Assembly (NCBI RefSeq): GCF_023701485.1
Contig: NZ_JAMQBK010000054.1
Coordinates: forward strand, 1 to 46,296
Length of the DNA stretch: 46,296 bases
From: Aporhodopirellula aestuarii
GTDB taxonomy: Bacteria; Planctomycetota; Planctomycetia; Pirellulales; Pirellulaceae
Direction: 5' to 3'
Positions 1-8,501 of the stretch are shown piece by piece. Every line of letters begins with the position of its first letter. Position 1 is the stretch's first letter. Made by a program: the position numbers and the translations under genes. The notes under the pieces are model-generated. The model saw nothing but the letters and a program-made list of their open reading frames with translations. It did not search any database and was not told the origin of the DNA.

Positions 1-58
1 AGCGGTACGGCGCAAACCGTCCGGTAACGCGGGACCGGACGGCTTGCGCCGTTCCGCT
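1..58. repeat. Palindromic (REP-like) repeat, copy A
   Basis: Two 25-nt arms (1-25 and 34-58) are reverse complements at 23 of 25 positions around an 8-nt centre. The arms begin AGCGG and end CCGCT. A second copy of the same 58-nt length lies at 38375-38432 and matches at 47 of 58 positions; both copies are followed within about 15 nt by TTGAAATCC. Imperfect 58-nt palindromes in intergenic DNA fit REP/MITE-type elements. The element may continue past the left edge of the window. Confidence 0.8.
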
Positions 59-163
59 AAGATTGAAATCCCGCAGTAATTAAATCGAGCTCCCGAAATT
101 GCGAGCTACGGGAAAAGTGGCGCTGTCCAGACGACGCCTCTCCGGTGCAGTCCGTTGGCAGGC

Positions 164-252
164 GTAGGCCGGACCAAGGAGCCTGAGCGACGCAGTTCCG
201 GCACGACTGAGCAAGAGAATGCCGGAGCTCGCAAAGCCTCGGTCCGGCCTAC
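164..252. repeat. Second type of palindromic repeat (nested hairpin)
   Basis: The outer arms 164-179 (GTAGGCCGGACCAAGG) and 237-252 are reverse complements with one mismatch. Inside them an arm with GTTCCGGCA (around 194-202) pairs with TGCCGGAGC (around 220-228). The sequence is unrelated to the repeat at 1-58, so this is a separate family. Only one copy is in the window, so calling it dispersed is inference from its form. Confidence 0.65.
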
Positions 253-452
253 AGTTCGCGGCAGTTGCGCCAGATGATTCCTGCATACCTGCTTGTCAAC
301 CGGTTCGCGCGATTGGATGAATCATCAAACTGGTAGCTTTCACGTCGGTCAGCGCGAGCGTGTTGCTGCAAACCGACGGGCCCGGCTGGTGGGCAGTTTT
401 GATTTCCTCGACTGCGGCGCATGACGCACCGCAATTGTGACGGAGGGAAGCC

Positions 453-1604
453 TCACTCGCCGCGATACGCTGGGATCTTTAGGTATTGCCGTTTGCTGGC
501 AACTTTGATGACTTCGATCCCGAGCGAGTCGGCGATGTCTTGATCGGGCTCATGCCCGAGACGGCTGACGGCATCATCGGTCCAGCGGAACTGAGTCGTT
601 CGCGATGGGATTCCATGACGGACGCGATAACCTCGCACCGATGCGACGGAGATGCCCGTCCGTTTGCTGACTTCGGTATCGGAAAGTTTGCCCAGCATCG
701 CGATCACTTTTGGCGTCCAACGGGCTTCGTTGGCAACGACGACCGGTGATTGAATGCCGAGCGATTGTCGCATCGCGATGACTTTGCGACGTGGGATGCC
801 GTATTTTTTTGCGATCTGGGTGTCAGGTATTTTGCCCAGTAGCGAAAGTTCTTTCTTACTCCACGTTCTGCTTTGACGGCCTTTGCGATGCGGCGAGATC
901 CCCAACGAGGTGCGTTTGGCACCGACGGTGGACGAATCCAGGCCGACACGACGAGCGACTTCGACATCGGATAGTTTGCCGAGCCATTTGAGCTCTTTCG
1001 CCGTCCATTGATGGGGATTGAGTTTGGTCGAAGGGGTGTAGGATTCGATCCCATTGCGTCGTCGTCGGGCGCTCACTGCGTTGACGGTCAGTCCGACGAT
1101 TTTGGCGACGTCGGCATCGGGCATGGTACCCAGTAGCGCGTCGGCCTCTTCGGTCCAATTGTTCCAGTGGAGCGGTTTGATGGCACGCCGTTGACGTTCG
1201 GCGCGGACGGATGCCACCGGCACGTCGAAGTCGTCGGCGAGTTGTTGGTCGCTCTTCTTGCCGAGGGCTGACAACACGCCTCGCGGCAACGGAGCCGCGT
1301 TCGACCGGCTCGACTTCTTAGCCGATTGCTTGACGGCGCCTTTCGTTTTCTTTTTTGCTTTCTTGCTGCGAACCGCGGCTGTTCCTTTTCCAGCACTTCG
1401 TTTGGCAGCTTTTTTCTTCTTTACGGCTTTTGCTTTCTTGACGGATTTCGATTTCTTAACGGCTTTTGACTTCTTGCCAGCTTTTGATTTCTTGACGTTG
1501 CTCTTTGATGATGTCTTCTTGACGGCTTTCTTTTTGGCAGTCTTCGCGGTCACCGGCTGTTTCGATTTACGTTTCGTTGACGAGGAGCTTTTTTTCTTGG
1601 CCAT
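453..1604 (-). CDS. Histone-H1-like lysine-rich protein with six tandem HTH-like repeats
   Basis: 383 aa with two clear parts. Residues 1-105 are almost entirely Lys, Ala, Ser, Thr and Val, with KK/KKA clusters like eukaryotic histone H1 tails and bacterial Hc1-type proteins. Residues 106-383 hold six repeats of about 47 aa. The last five open with W(T/S), and all share the pattern LGxxxDxxxA/SxxxGxxxxxVxxxRxxxGI, resembling SANT/Myb or small HTH modules. The expected role is chromosomal DNA binding through repeated modules plus a charged tail; this is inference. The ATG at 1604 gives the lysine-rich N-terminus directly. The gene is divergent from recQ, so they share a 147-bp promoter region. 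No catalytic motif is visible. Confidence 0.85.
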   Translation of the reverse strand: MAKKKSSSSTKRKSKQPVTAKTAKKKAVKKTSSKSNVKKSKAGKKSKAVKKSKSVKKAKAVKKKKAAKRSAGKGTAAVRSKKAKKKTKGAVKQSAKKSSRSNAAPLPRGVLSALGKKSDQQLADDFDVPVASVRAERQRRAIKPLHWNNWTEEADALLGTMPDADVAKIVGLTVNAVSARRRRNGIESYTPSTKLNPHQWTAKELKWLGKLSDVEVARRVGLDSSTVGAKRTSLGISPHRKGRQSRTWSKKELSLLGKIPDTQIAKKYGIPRRKVIAMRQSLGIQSPVVVANEARWTPKVIAMLGKLSDTEVSKRTGISVASVRGYRVRHGIPSRTTQFRWTDDAVSRLGHEPDQDIADSLGIEVIKVASKRQYLKIPAYRGE

Positions 1605-1751
1605 GATTTAACAGCGATAAAGTTTGTGCAAGAGAGAAGAAAAGGAGCACTGGTTTCGGGGGCTCATGTTGCTCGCTTCGCGTCAGCCACTCTTCCCCGT
1701 ACAATTGTGTCCTGCAGGACCGAAATTGACTCGCGAGCGAAGGAGACTGCC

Positions 1752-4100
1752 GTGAACTCTGGCCCGAACCCGAAAGAGAACCCATTGAAAAACACCACGG
1801 TTCAATCGCACGCGAGCCTCGACAATGCAGGCTCGACCTCACAGATTAGCGTAAAACGGACCCGTGTGAGTGAATGCGGGGGCTTAGAACGCGAAAAAAA
1901 TAATGTGATTGACTCCGCCCGCGAAGTTCTCGCTCGAGTTTGGGGCTTCGACGAGTTCCGTCCGATGCAGGAAGAGGCCGTTCGTGACGTCATCGAAGGT
2001 CGCGACAGCGTCGTCGTATTGCCTACCGGTGGCGGCAAATCATTGTGTTATCAGGTGCCCGCGTTGGTGCGAGAAGGCATGGCGGTTGTCGTCTCGCCAT
2101 TGATTTCGTTGATGAAGGATCAAGTCGATTCGCTGGTGAGCAACGGTGTCGCCGCAGCGCTAGTTAACAGCACGCAATCGGATGAGCAAAAACGCGAGAC
2201 GGCTGCGAAGATACGAAATGGTGAGATCGATCTGCTGTATCTCGCGCCCGAGCGGCTGTTGACCAATCGGACGCTGGATTTTTTGACCACCATCCCGATC
2301 TCGTTTTTCGCGATCGACGAAGCTCACTGTGTTAGTAACTGGGGCCACGATTTTCGACCCGAGTATCGCGGGTTACGGGTGCTGAAGAATCGTTTCCCGG
2401 ATGCGTCCGTACATGCTTTTACCGCAACGGCGTCAGAACGGGTGCGAGACGACATCGCCGACCAGCTGCAGTTAGACTCACCGAACGTGCTCGTAGGCAG
2501 TTTTGACCGGCCGAATTTAACTTATCGTATGATTCGTCGCGATAATGCACTCCGGCAGATCATGCGCGTCATCGATCAGCATCGCGGAGAATCCGGGGTT
2601 GTGTACTGCATCACCCGCAAAGAGGTCGAGCAGACCGCGGCGGCACTGACCGCTGAAGGCATCTCGGCGCTGCCGTATCACGCGGGACTCGATGATGAAA
2701 CGAGACAAAACAACCAAGATGCGTTTATCCGCGAGAAGGTTGATGTGATCGTCGCCACGGTCGCGTTTGGTATGGGGATTGATAAGTCGAACGTGCGGTT
2801 TGTGATTCATGCGGGGATGCCGAAATCGATAGAGCACTATCAGCAAGAGAGCGGGCGGGCCGGTCGCGACGGTTTGGCGTCGCAGTGCGTATTGCTCTAT
2901 AGCGGTGGCGACCTGATGACGTGGAAACGCATCCTCGAAATGGGCGACCGATCCAATTTCGACGAGGCAATGCAGAACGTGAACGCGATGTCGGACCTGT
3001 GCTCGGGTGTCAAATGTCGCCACGCCGCGATCGTGAACTACTTCGGTCAAGAGTTCGACGTCGATAATTGCAACGCCTGTGACGTTTGCCTCGGGGAACT
3101 CGATACCGTCGAAGACCCGATCACGTTGTCTCAGAAGATTCTTTCCTGCGTGGTTCGTCTCAAGGAACGCTACGGTGTCGCGTACACGGTGAAGGTGCTG
3201 ACGGGATCGCGTGAACCCAAGATTGCCGAAGCGGGGCACGACCAACTGAGTACCTATAACTTGTTAGGCAACGAATCTGCTGCGGCGGTGCGAATGTGGG
3301 TTGAGCAATTGGTCTCGCAAGGGTTTCTGGAACGGTACGGTGAATACAACGTATTGAGATTGACGTCGGAGGGGCGTGACTTGTTGCAGCGTAAGGGGAC
3401 AGTCACGTTAACGCGGTCGAAGGTGTCAGCGTCGGGTGGCCGTTCGTCCCGCTCGCCGGTCACCGAGTCTTGGGAAGGCGTCGACCGCGCGTTATTCGAT
3501 CGATTGCGGGCGCGGCGGAGTGAGTTGGCGGCGGAGCGAAAGGTTCCGGCCTATGTGATTTTTGGCGACGCGGTGCTGCGGGATTTGGCGCGTGTCCGTC
3601 CCAGTTCGCTGGCGGGATTGGGAAGGATCAAAGGGATCGGCGAACGCAAGCTCGCTGAGTTCGGTGAATTGTTTTTGAGCGAGATCAATACACACTGCGA
3701 AGACGGATCGCTGACGCGGGATGTTGTGGGTGTCCCGGCGGAATCGCGGCCGGCGGTTGCGGCGGCCAAGCCCAAAAGTTTGAAAGGTGTAGCAGTCCAG
3801 CAGGAAGCGTTTGCGATGTTCAAGCAAGGGAAGTCTGTCGCTGAGGTGGCCGACGCGATGGGACGGGCCACGTCGACGGTGCGAGGGTATCTGAATCATT
3901 ACATCAGCGAAGCGAAAGTCACGGACCCGTCGCCGTGGGTGACGGTCGAGAAAGTCCGGCACATCGAGGCAGCGCTTTCGGCCAGCCAAGATGGACGATT
4001 GAAGCCCATCCGTGAGGCTCTCGAAGCGAACGAGGAAGTCGAGGAAGATATCTCTTACGAAGAAATTCGTGTCGTCGTCGCGTGTTGCCAGAATCGCTGA
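1752..4100 (+). CDS. recQ: ATP-dependent DNA helicase RecQ
   Basis: SF2 3'-5' helicase acting in recombination and fork repair. Numbering from the GTG at 1752 (782 aa): Walker A PTGGGKS near residues 91-97, DEAH box near 189, the RecQ motif QQESGRAGRD, and a zinc-binding cysteine cluster ending NACDVC. A winged-helix region follows, then an HRDC domain near 576-646 containing GLGRIKGIGERKL, and an HTH segment near 680-718 (QGKSVAEVADAMGRATSTV). The frame is open back to a GTG at 1626. The GTG at 1752 is preferred because AGGAG lies 6 nt upstream and the extra 42 residues are not helicase-like. It is divergent from the histone-like gene. Confidence 0.95.
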   Translation: MNSGPNPKENPLKNTTVQSHASLDNAGSTSQISVKRTRVSECGGLEREKNNVIDSAREVLARVWGFDEFRPMQEEAVRDVIEGRDSVVVLPTGGGKSLCYQVPALVREGMAVVVSPLISLMKDQVDSLVSNGVAAALVNSTQSDEQKRETAAKIRNGEIDLLYLAPERLLTNRTLDFLTTIPISFFAIDEAHCVSNWGHDFRPEYRGLRVLKNRFPDASVHAFTATASERVRDDIADQLQLDSPNVLVGSFDRPNLTYRMIRRDNALRQIMRVIDQHRGESGVVYCITRKEVEQTAAALTAEGISALPYHAGLDDETRQNNQDAFIREKVDVIVATVAFGMGIDKSNVRFVIHAGMPKSIEHYQQESGRAGRDGLASQCVLLYSGGDLMTWKRILEMGDRSNFDEAMQNVNAMSDLCSGVKCRHAAIVNYFGQEFDVDNCNACDVCLGELDTVEDPITLSQKILSCVVRLKERYGVAYTVKVLTGSREPKIAEAGHDQLSTYNLLGNESAAAVRMWVEQLVSQGFLERYGEYNVLRLTSEGRDLLQRKGTVTLTRSKVSASGGRSSRSPVTESWEGVDRALFDRLRARRSELAAERKVPAYVIFGDAVLRDLARVRPSSLAGLGRIKGIGERKLAEFGELFLSEINTHCEDGSLTRDVVGVPAESRPAVAAAKPKSLKGVAVQQEAFAMFKQGKSVAEVADAMGRATSTVRGYLNHYISEAKVTDPSPWVTVEKVRHIEAALSASQDGRLKPIREALEANEEVEEDISYEEIRVVVACCQNR

Positions 4101-4255
4101 ACCAGTGTGTGGTCGTTGGTGTTGAGATCGGGGGAAAAACGTTTGCATCGGGGATTTGCGTGCGCGTCGGCATGCCTTTAACATCTTCCGCCTATCGATC
4201 CCTATTTTTATCACGCGATTGGCGTGAATTCCCGTGACGAATTGAACCGATCCCA

Positions 4256-5065
4256 ATGCGATTTGCACTTTGTAACGAAACGTTTCGCGAGACAGCACTT
4301 GCCGATGCGGTGCGTCTGACCGCCGACTTGGGCTACACCGGATGGGAAGTTGCCCCGTTCATGTTGGCCGATCACGTCGACAAAATTTCGCCTGACAACC
4401 GTGTGCAATATCGGCGAGTCGTCGAGGACGCGGGGTTGGAAATCATCGGATTGCACTGGTTGCTCGCGGGCACCGAAGGGTTGCACCTGACGACACGTGA
4501 TGAAGCGATGCGGAAACGAACGAGCGAATACTTCACAAAGCTGACGCATCTTTGTGGCGATCTCGGTGGCAGCCTGATGGTGCTCGGCTCACCGCTGCAG
4601 CGCAATCGCACCGAAGGACAGTCGACGGAAGAAGCACTTGCCAACGCCGCGAGCGTTCTGCGGGAAGCCTTACCGGCGCTGCACGAGCGGAATGTTCGAA
4701 TCGCGATCGAGCCACTCGGTCCCGAAGAAGGTGACTTCCTCAACACGGCCGATGAAGGTTGTGATCTGATTGACGCGATTGGTGATGATCACATCGGTTT
4801 GCATTTGGACGTCAAAGCGATGAGCACCGAAGACGAACCGATCGATCAGATCATTCGCCGACATGCCGATCGGATGATCCACTTTCACGCCAACGATCCC
4901 AACCGTCTCGGGCCTGGGATGGGGAGCGTTAAGTTCGAGCCGATCATGCAGGCGATTCGCGATGTCGGCTACGACGGATGGGTTAGCGTTGAAGTGTTTG
5001 ATTATTCGCCGGGTGCGGAAACGTTGGCGCGAGAGAGTATTCAAAATCTAAAAGCGGCGATGTAG
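4256..5065 (+). CDS. Sugar phosphate isomerase/epimerase-like TIM-barrel protein
   Basis: 269 aa, full length for the xylose-isomerase-like / AP endonuclease family 2 TIM barrel. The usual metal ligands can be placed at E152 (IEPLG), D185 (HLDVK), H211 (HFHAND) and E246 (SVEVF), with the characteristic ending DGWVSVEVF. Family members isomerise or epimerise ketoses or act on inositol-type sugars; the substrate cannot be read from sequence. No signal peptide is seen, so it is probably cytoplasmic. It lies 155 bp after recQ on the same strand. Its 3' end overlaps the convergent dockerin gene by 83 bp. Confidence 0.85.
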   Translation: MRFALCNETFRETALADAVRLTADLGYTGWEVAPFMLADHVDKISPDNRVQYRRVVEDAGLEIIGLHWLLAGTEGLHLTTRDEAMRKRTSEYFTKLTHLCGDLGGSLMVLGSPLQRNRTEGQSTEEALANAASVLREALPALHERNVRIAIEPLGPEEGDFLNTADEGCDLIDAIGDDHIGLHLDVKAMSTEDEPIDQIIRRHADRMIHFHANDPNRLGPGMGSVKFEPIMQAIRDVGYDGWVSVEVFDYSPGAETLARESIQNLKAAM

Positions 5066-7376
5066 AGTCCTCGTTGAGCACTGTCTCCATTGAATCGTCG
5101 GCGGCATGCGGTTTGACGAATGTTCTCGGTTGATCAGTTGAGGCATCCGCCGACGCGCTGTTGGCCACGCCGTTCAGGGATGCGAGGCCCCGGTTGAGTG
5201 TTGACGCCGTTTGTGTTCGATCGCGTTCGCTGTCCGTGATGTTGTTCGTCGACAATGGGGCGATCATCGGAATGGCATCGATTGTGGGTTCGCCGCCTGA
5301 GGCTTCATGCTTGTTGAGATAGTTGATCACTCGCAGCGCGTCGAGCGCCGAAATGAAACCGCTGCCGTCGACGTCGAGGAACGGTTCGGGGGGTCGGTTG
5401 GGATTGCCGTTGCTGTTTGAGGTCGCGTTCAGTTCGTTGATCACCCGCAAAGCATCCACCGCGGTCGTTTGTCCGTTGGCGTTGGTGTCCCTGGGGGCAA
5501 AGATGTTGGTCGCTGCCAAACGCGTCAATGAAGCTTCGCCGACCGCAGATTGCAGGGTGATCGTTTGATCCGAGGGGTGTGACTGCGCGACGACAGCATA
5601 GATTTCGCCGTCGATGAGGCTGGCAAAGATGGAGTTGCCTTGTCGGCTGCCGATCGGTTGCAGATCCGCGTTGACGATCTGCATGTTTCGGCCAAACGAC
5701 GTCGATTCGCTCGTGGTGGCGGTCAGTGTCGTGTTGGTCAGAGCCGCGAAAATAATTGCTGTTCCCGCTCGGGCGTCGGATGCATCGCTGGCAAAAACGT
5801 GCTCGCTCGTGATGATTTCGGGAATCACGATTCGTGGGTGAGTCGGCACCGGTAGCGAGTTCGCGAATCGGATGTCGTCGATATTGAGTTTCGAATTGTC
5901 AGTCGGCAAGCCCGAAACACGATAGGTGATTGTGTTCACGGAGTTCGCGAGCGAACCGATCGGAGAGCTGATCGTGAGCCCGCCGTTCGCGGCGAGCCCG
6001 CGTTCAAGGGATGAGAGTTGATCGACCGCGAGCGTTTCGATCACGTTGTCGCCGATCAGCACTTCGAGCGTTGCCGCGTTGGTGCCAGCGGGAATCGTGA
6101 CGTCGTAATCCAGGAATGCCGCATCGTTGGGGATGTAGGTCCAATTGTGCGTCCGCGAGTTGGTCTTGTTTTGTAGTGGCAGGACGGCGTCGGCCGCGGA
6201 TGGAATTTCTGCGTTGCCACCGCCACCGTGAAAAGCCCAACCTGGAACCTCGCTGCCGCCGTTGCCGGTAAATGTGAAGTCACCGTTGTTGATCTGTGGA
6301 GTCCACACCGGTTCCCATCTGCCCGTGGTGATCTGTGCGGCGGTGAGTCCGTTGGATTCAAGGCCAGCGTCATTGGGCAAACCTGTCGTGCGGTTCACGA
6401 GAGCCTCGGGCGTGTGATCGTGGTTTTGGTTGCTGCCGTAGAATCGCGGCGTGGGGCGAACGATGCTGTTTGTGTTGCGTGAGCTAAACGCATAGCCGGT
6501 CGTGGAGGACGGGTCGGTGATCGTCGCGAGGTAGTACTCGTTCCACACGGCACTGTGTGGGAACGAGGCGTTGGAAGTTTCCGTGGTCACGGATGTGTTG
6601 TAGGCCCCGGGGATTGGTCGGCCGCCGGGGTTGGTGGAGAAGAAGCCCAGCGGATTGGTTTGATAGTAGGCGTCGGCAAAAATGACGTTATCCCAAACGG
6701 TTGCGCCGTAAACAGGAGTTTCGTTCAACAGTGGCAATCCGAGCGTGTCGAGGTCTTGTGAGCCGTCGATCGGAAGGCGGGATTGGTCGAAGTCGTGTGG
6801 GTCGAGATAGGTCAAATGGCCGACCGGAATGTCGAAGGCGGCGAGTCGTTCCACCGCTTCGCTCGTCACGGCGGTGCCGAAACTGTGACCGATGAAATGC
6901 CGATCGATCGAATTTTCGGAACCTTGGCTCGGGTCGAATAGACCCAGGCCCACCGCAATGCTGAACAGGGCGTCACCCGCGGCTTCGCCCCATCCGGCGC
7001 TGTCGTTGTTGGAGGCGTCTCCCCAATCAAACGAAAGGACGAGCTCCGAACCCGCTCGCGCCTCGCTTTCAAACAGATCGAACGTGCCCTGGCCGCCCCC
7101 GGTATCGACATCGAAATCGACCAGCAGTCCGCCATTGCGTTCGACGATCGCATCGGCGAGCGGCATCAGTGAATCACCCCCGCCATCGAGTTGGAAGCCG
7201 TGCGTGATGACGGTCGCGGACGAGAACTGGCCAGCGATTTCATCGCGCATCGATTCAAGCGATAGGGCCGAGTGCGTCATCACGGCGAGCAGCCGTCGAT
7301 GTTCGAGCCGTTCGATCCTAGGGAGAATCGTCGCGCGGCCGGCGGTCCGTCGCCGTGTTTTCAAGAAGGATTCCAT
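4983..7376 (-). CDS. Secreted lipase-like (alpha/beta hydrolase) protein with dockerin repeats
   Basis: 797 aa. The N-terminus is basic, followed by RIERLEHRRLLAV, resembling the LEPR-xLL motif of many exported planctomycete proteins. Residues about 55-190 resemble a lipase/PGAP1-like alpha/beta hydrolase, with VITHGF (oxyanion-type) and the nucleophile elbow GHSFG. The middle contains beta-rich segments, including an APHP-like stretch with HNWTYIPND. Two dockerin type I repeats lie near residues 626-690 (DTNANGQTTAVDALRVINELN and DVDGSGFISALDALRVINYLN), each with a Ca-binding loop. A disordered acidic tail of about 100 residues follows. Export and lipid or ester hydrolysis are inferred. The catalytic Asp and His cannot be assigned with certainty; YLDPHDFD is a candidate for the Asp. 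Confidence 0.8.
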   Translation of the reverse strand: MESFLKTRRRTAGRATILPRIERLEHRRLLAVMTHSALSLESMRDEIAGQFSSATVITHGFQLDGGGDSLMPLADAIVERNGGLLVDFDVDTGGGQGTFDLFESEARAGSELVLSFDWGDASNNDSAGWGEAAGDALFSIAVGLGLFDPSQGSENSIDRHFIGHSFGTAVTSEAVERLAAFDIPVGHLTYLDPHDFDQSRLPIDGSQDLDTLGLPLLNETPVYGATVWDNVIFADAYYQTNPLGFFSTNPGGRPIPGAYNTSVTTETSNASFPHSAVWNEYYLATITDPSSTTGYAFSSRNTNSIVRPTPRFYGSNQNHDHTPEALVNRTTGLPNDAGLESNGLTAAQITTGRWEPVWTPQINNGDFTFTGNGGSEVPGWAFHGGGGNAEIPSAADAVLPLQNKTNSRTHNWTYIPNDAAFLDYDVTIPAGTNAATLEVLIGDNVIETLAVDQLSSLERGLAANGGLTISSPIGSLANSVNTITYRVSGLPTDNSKLNIDDIRFANSLPVPTHPRIVIPEIITSEHVFASDASDARAGTAIIFAALTNTTLTATTSESTSFGRNMQIVNADLQPIGSRQGNSIFASLIDGEIYAVVAQSHPSDQTITLQSAVGEASLTRLAATNIFAPRDTNANGQTTAVDALRVINELNATSNSNGNPNRPPEPFLDVDGSGFISALDALRVINYLNKHEASGGEPTIDAIPMIAPLSTNNITDSERDRTQTASTLNRGLASLNGVANSASADASTDQPRTFVKPHAADDSMETVLNEDSTSPLLDFEYSLAPTFPHPANNQTLQR

Positions 7377-7452
7377 TCCGGATCTCGCGGTCTGTCGAGG
7401 AAGAATGGCGGCGACGTGATTCGCCGCCGAGTGCGCGTCGGAGAGGCGAGGG

Positions 7453-8433
7453 TTAGTTTCGCGTCAGATCCCAAGCGTCCAACCAGGTCGTTTGGGTTGG
7501 TTCCATTTCGAATTCGGTGACGAGACGCTCGGCCATATCGGGCAGGTGACCGGCGCCGTAGAACACGGCGGCTGTTTGCGTTTCTCCGTCAAGTTCCTCG
7601 CGGAGGATTTCGAACGCTTTGCGGTTGCGACCTTTGATCAAGGTGTTTTCACCGTTGACGTCGTCGATGCCGGCGGAAACCATTTCGATGTCGATCAGTT
7701 GTCCGGCCATCGCGCGTTTCATCATCATCGATCGATCTTTGCTGAAGAGGGCCATCAGCAGTCCGGCCTCACCCCCGTTGCCGGCTTGGCTGGCGAGTCC
7801 CGCGCCCATCATCCGCGCGACCATTTTCCAGACACTGTCGCCTCGGCGTTCGAGATCTTCGACGAACTCATCGGGGCTCATGTCGGCGTGGCGGAAATTA
7901 TCGGCCATGTAGTCGATCTTCTCGAGTTGATACTCGAGGTTGAGCATGTCCTTCATGCCGGTTTGCATCGACGCCAACAGCGATCGGCGTTGCTGTAGGT
8001 CTTCAGGGCGGATGCGGGTGCCGTCGGGAGCGACGAGTTCATAGAGGACTTTGTCGTAGCCGCTGAGTTGATTCTTGAGTGCTTCGTAATATTCGGCTTG
8101 GCCGATGTGGACGACGCCGACTAAGTCGACGATTTTACCTGCGTACTTGGTTCCCGGTTTTCCGACGTAACGAACCGTCGCCGTTTGCATCGACTGCGGC
8201 GTGTTGTCTTCGTCGCGGTGGATCCGAACGTAGAGGGCTTCGGCGGAATCGTCGGAGCCCTCTTCGGTTTCGGTTTTTTCCTCAGCTTGCTGGGTTGGCG
8301 GTTCGGCGACCTCTTGGGCGGAGCCCGGTCGGGCGAATGCCAGTTGCCAGACCATCAGCAAGAGAGCGCCGATGATCCACGCGATTGTCTTGAGGCGTTT
8401 GGCCACGATTGGGTTCCGGTGTGAATGATTCAT
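7453..8433 (-). CDS. TraB/PrgY/GumN (TIKI-type) family protein, membrane-anchored
   Basis: 326 aa from the ATG at 8433. This start gives a clean hydrophobic N-terminus (residues 13-35); a longer frame to 8562 adds only Pro/Arg-rich sequence. The family hallmarks are a first histidine motif GVVHIGQAEYY after a beta strand and a second, FYGAGHLPDM, near the C-terminus, with conserved acidic residues in YELV. Family relatives include the Wnt-cleaving metalloprotease TIKI; bacterial members are mostly uncharacterised. The rest is helical and Met-rich. It sits 68 bp downstream of the KAS III-like gene on the same strand, so co-transcription is plausible. Confidence 0.75.
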   Translation of the reverse strand: MNHSHRNPIVAKRLKTIAWIIGALLLMVWQLAFARPGSAQEVAEPPTQQAEEKTETEEGSDDSAEALYVRIHRDEDNTPQSMQTATVRYVGKPGTKYAGKIVDLVGVVHIGQAEYYEALKNQLSGYDKVLYELVAPDGTRIRPEDLQQRRSLLASMQTGMKDMLNLEYQLEKIDYMADNFRHADMSPDEFVEDLERRGDSVWKMVARMMGAGLASQAGNGGEAGLLMALFSKDRSMMMKRAMAGQLIDIEMVSAGIDDVNGENTLIKGRNRKAFEILREELDGETQTAAVFYGAGHLPDMAERLVTEFEMEPTQTTWLDAWDLTRN

Positions 8434-8501
8434 CTTCAGTAGGGTGATTGAGTGGTGGATTCGAATTTGGGGGGGAGGTTCCGGGCGGTCGTCCTCTTTG
8501 G

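Larger units (their letters stand above)
1..452. other. Intergenic region with two palindromic repeats
   Basis: No coding sequence can be supported here. Short open frames run through the palindromes and show no family resemblance or ribosome binding site. The stretch lies downstream of the minus-strand gene that ends at 453. Its right part, 260-452, shows nothing recognisable. Confidence 0.6.

Noticed and set aside
41..58. CRISPR array
   Set aside because: The palindromes are single copies 38 kb apart, not regularly spaced repeats with spacers, and no cas genes are present.
80..286. Short minus-strand frame over the left-edge repeats
   Set aside because: It runs through the nested palindrome, has Arg/Pro-rich composition and no ribosome binding site; it is explained by the repeat.
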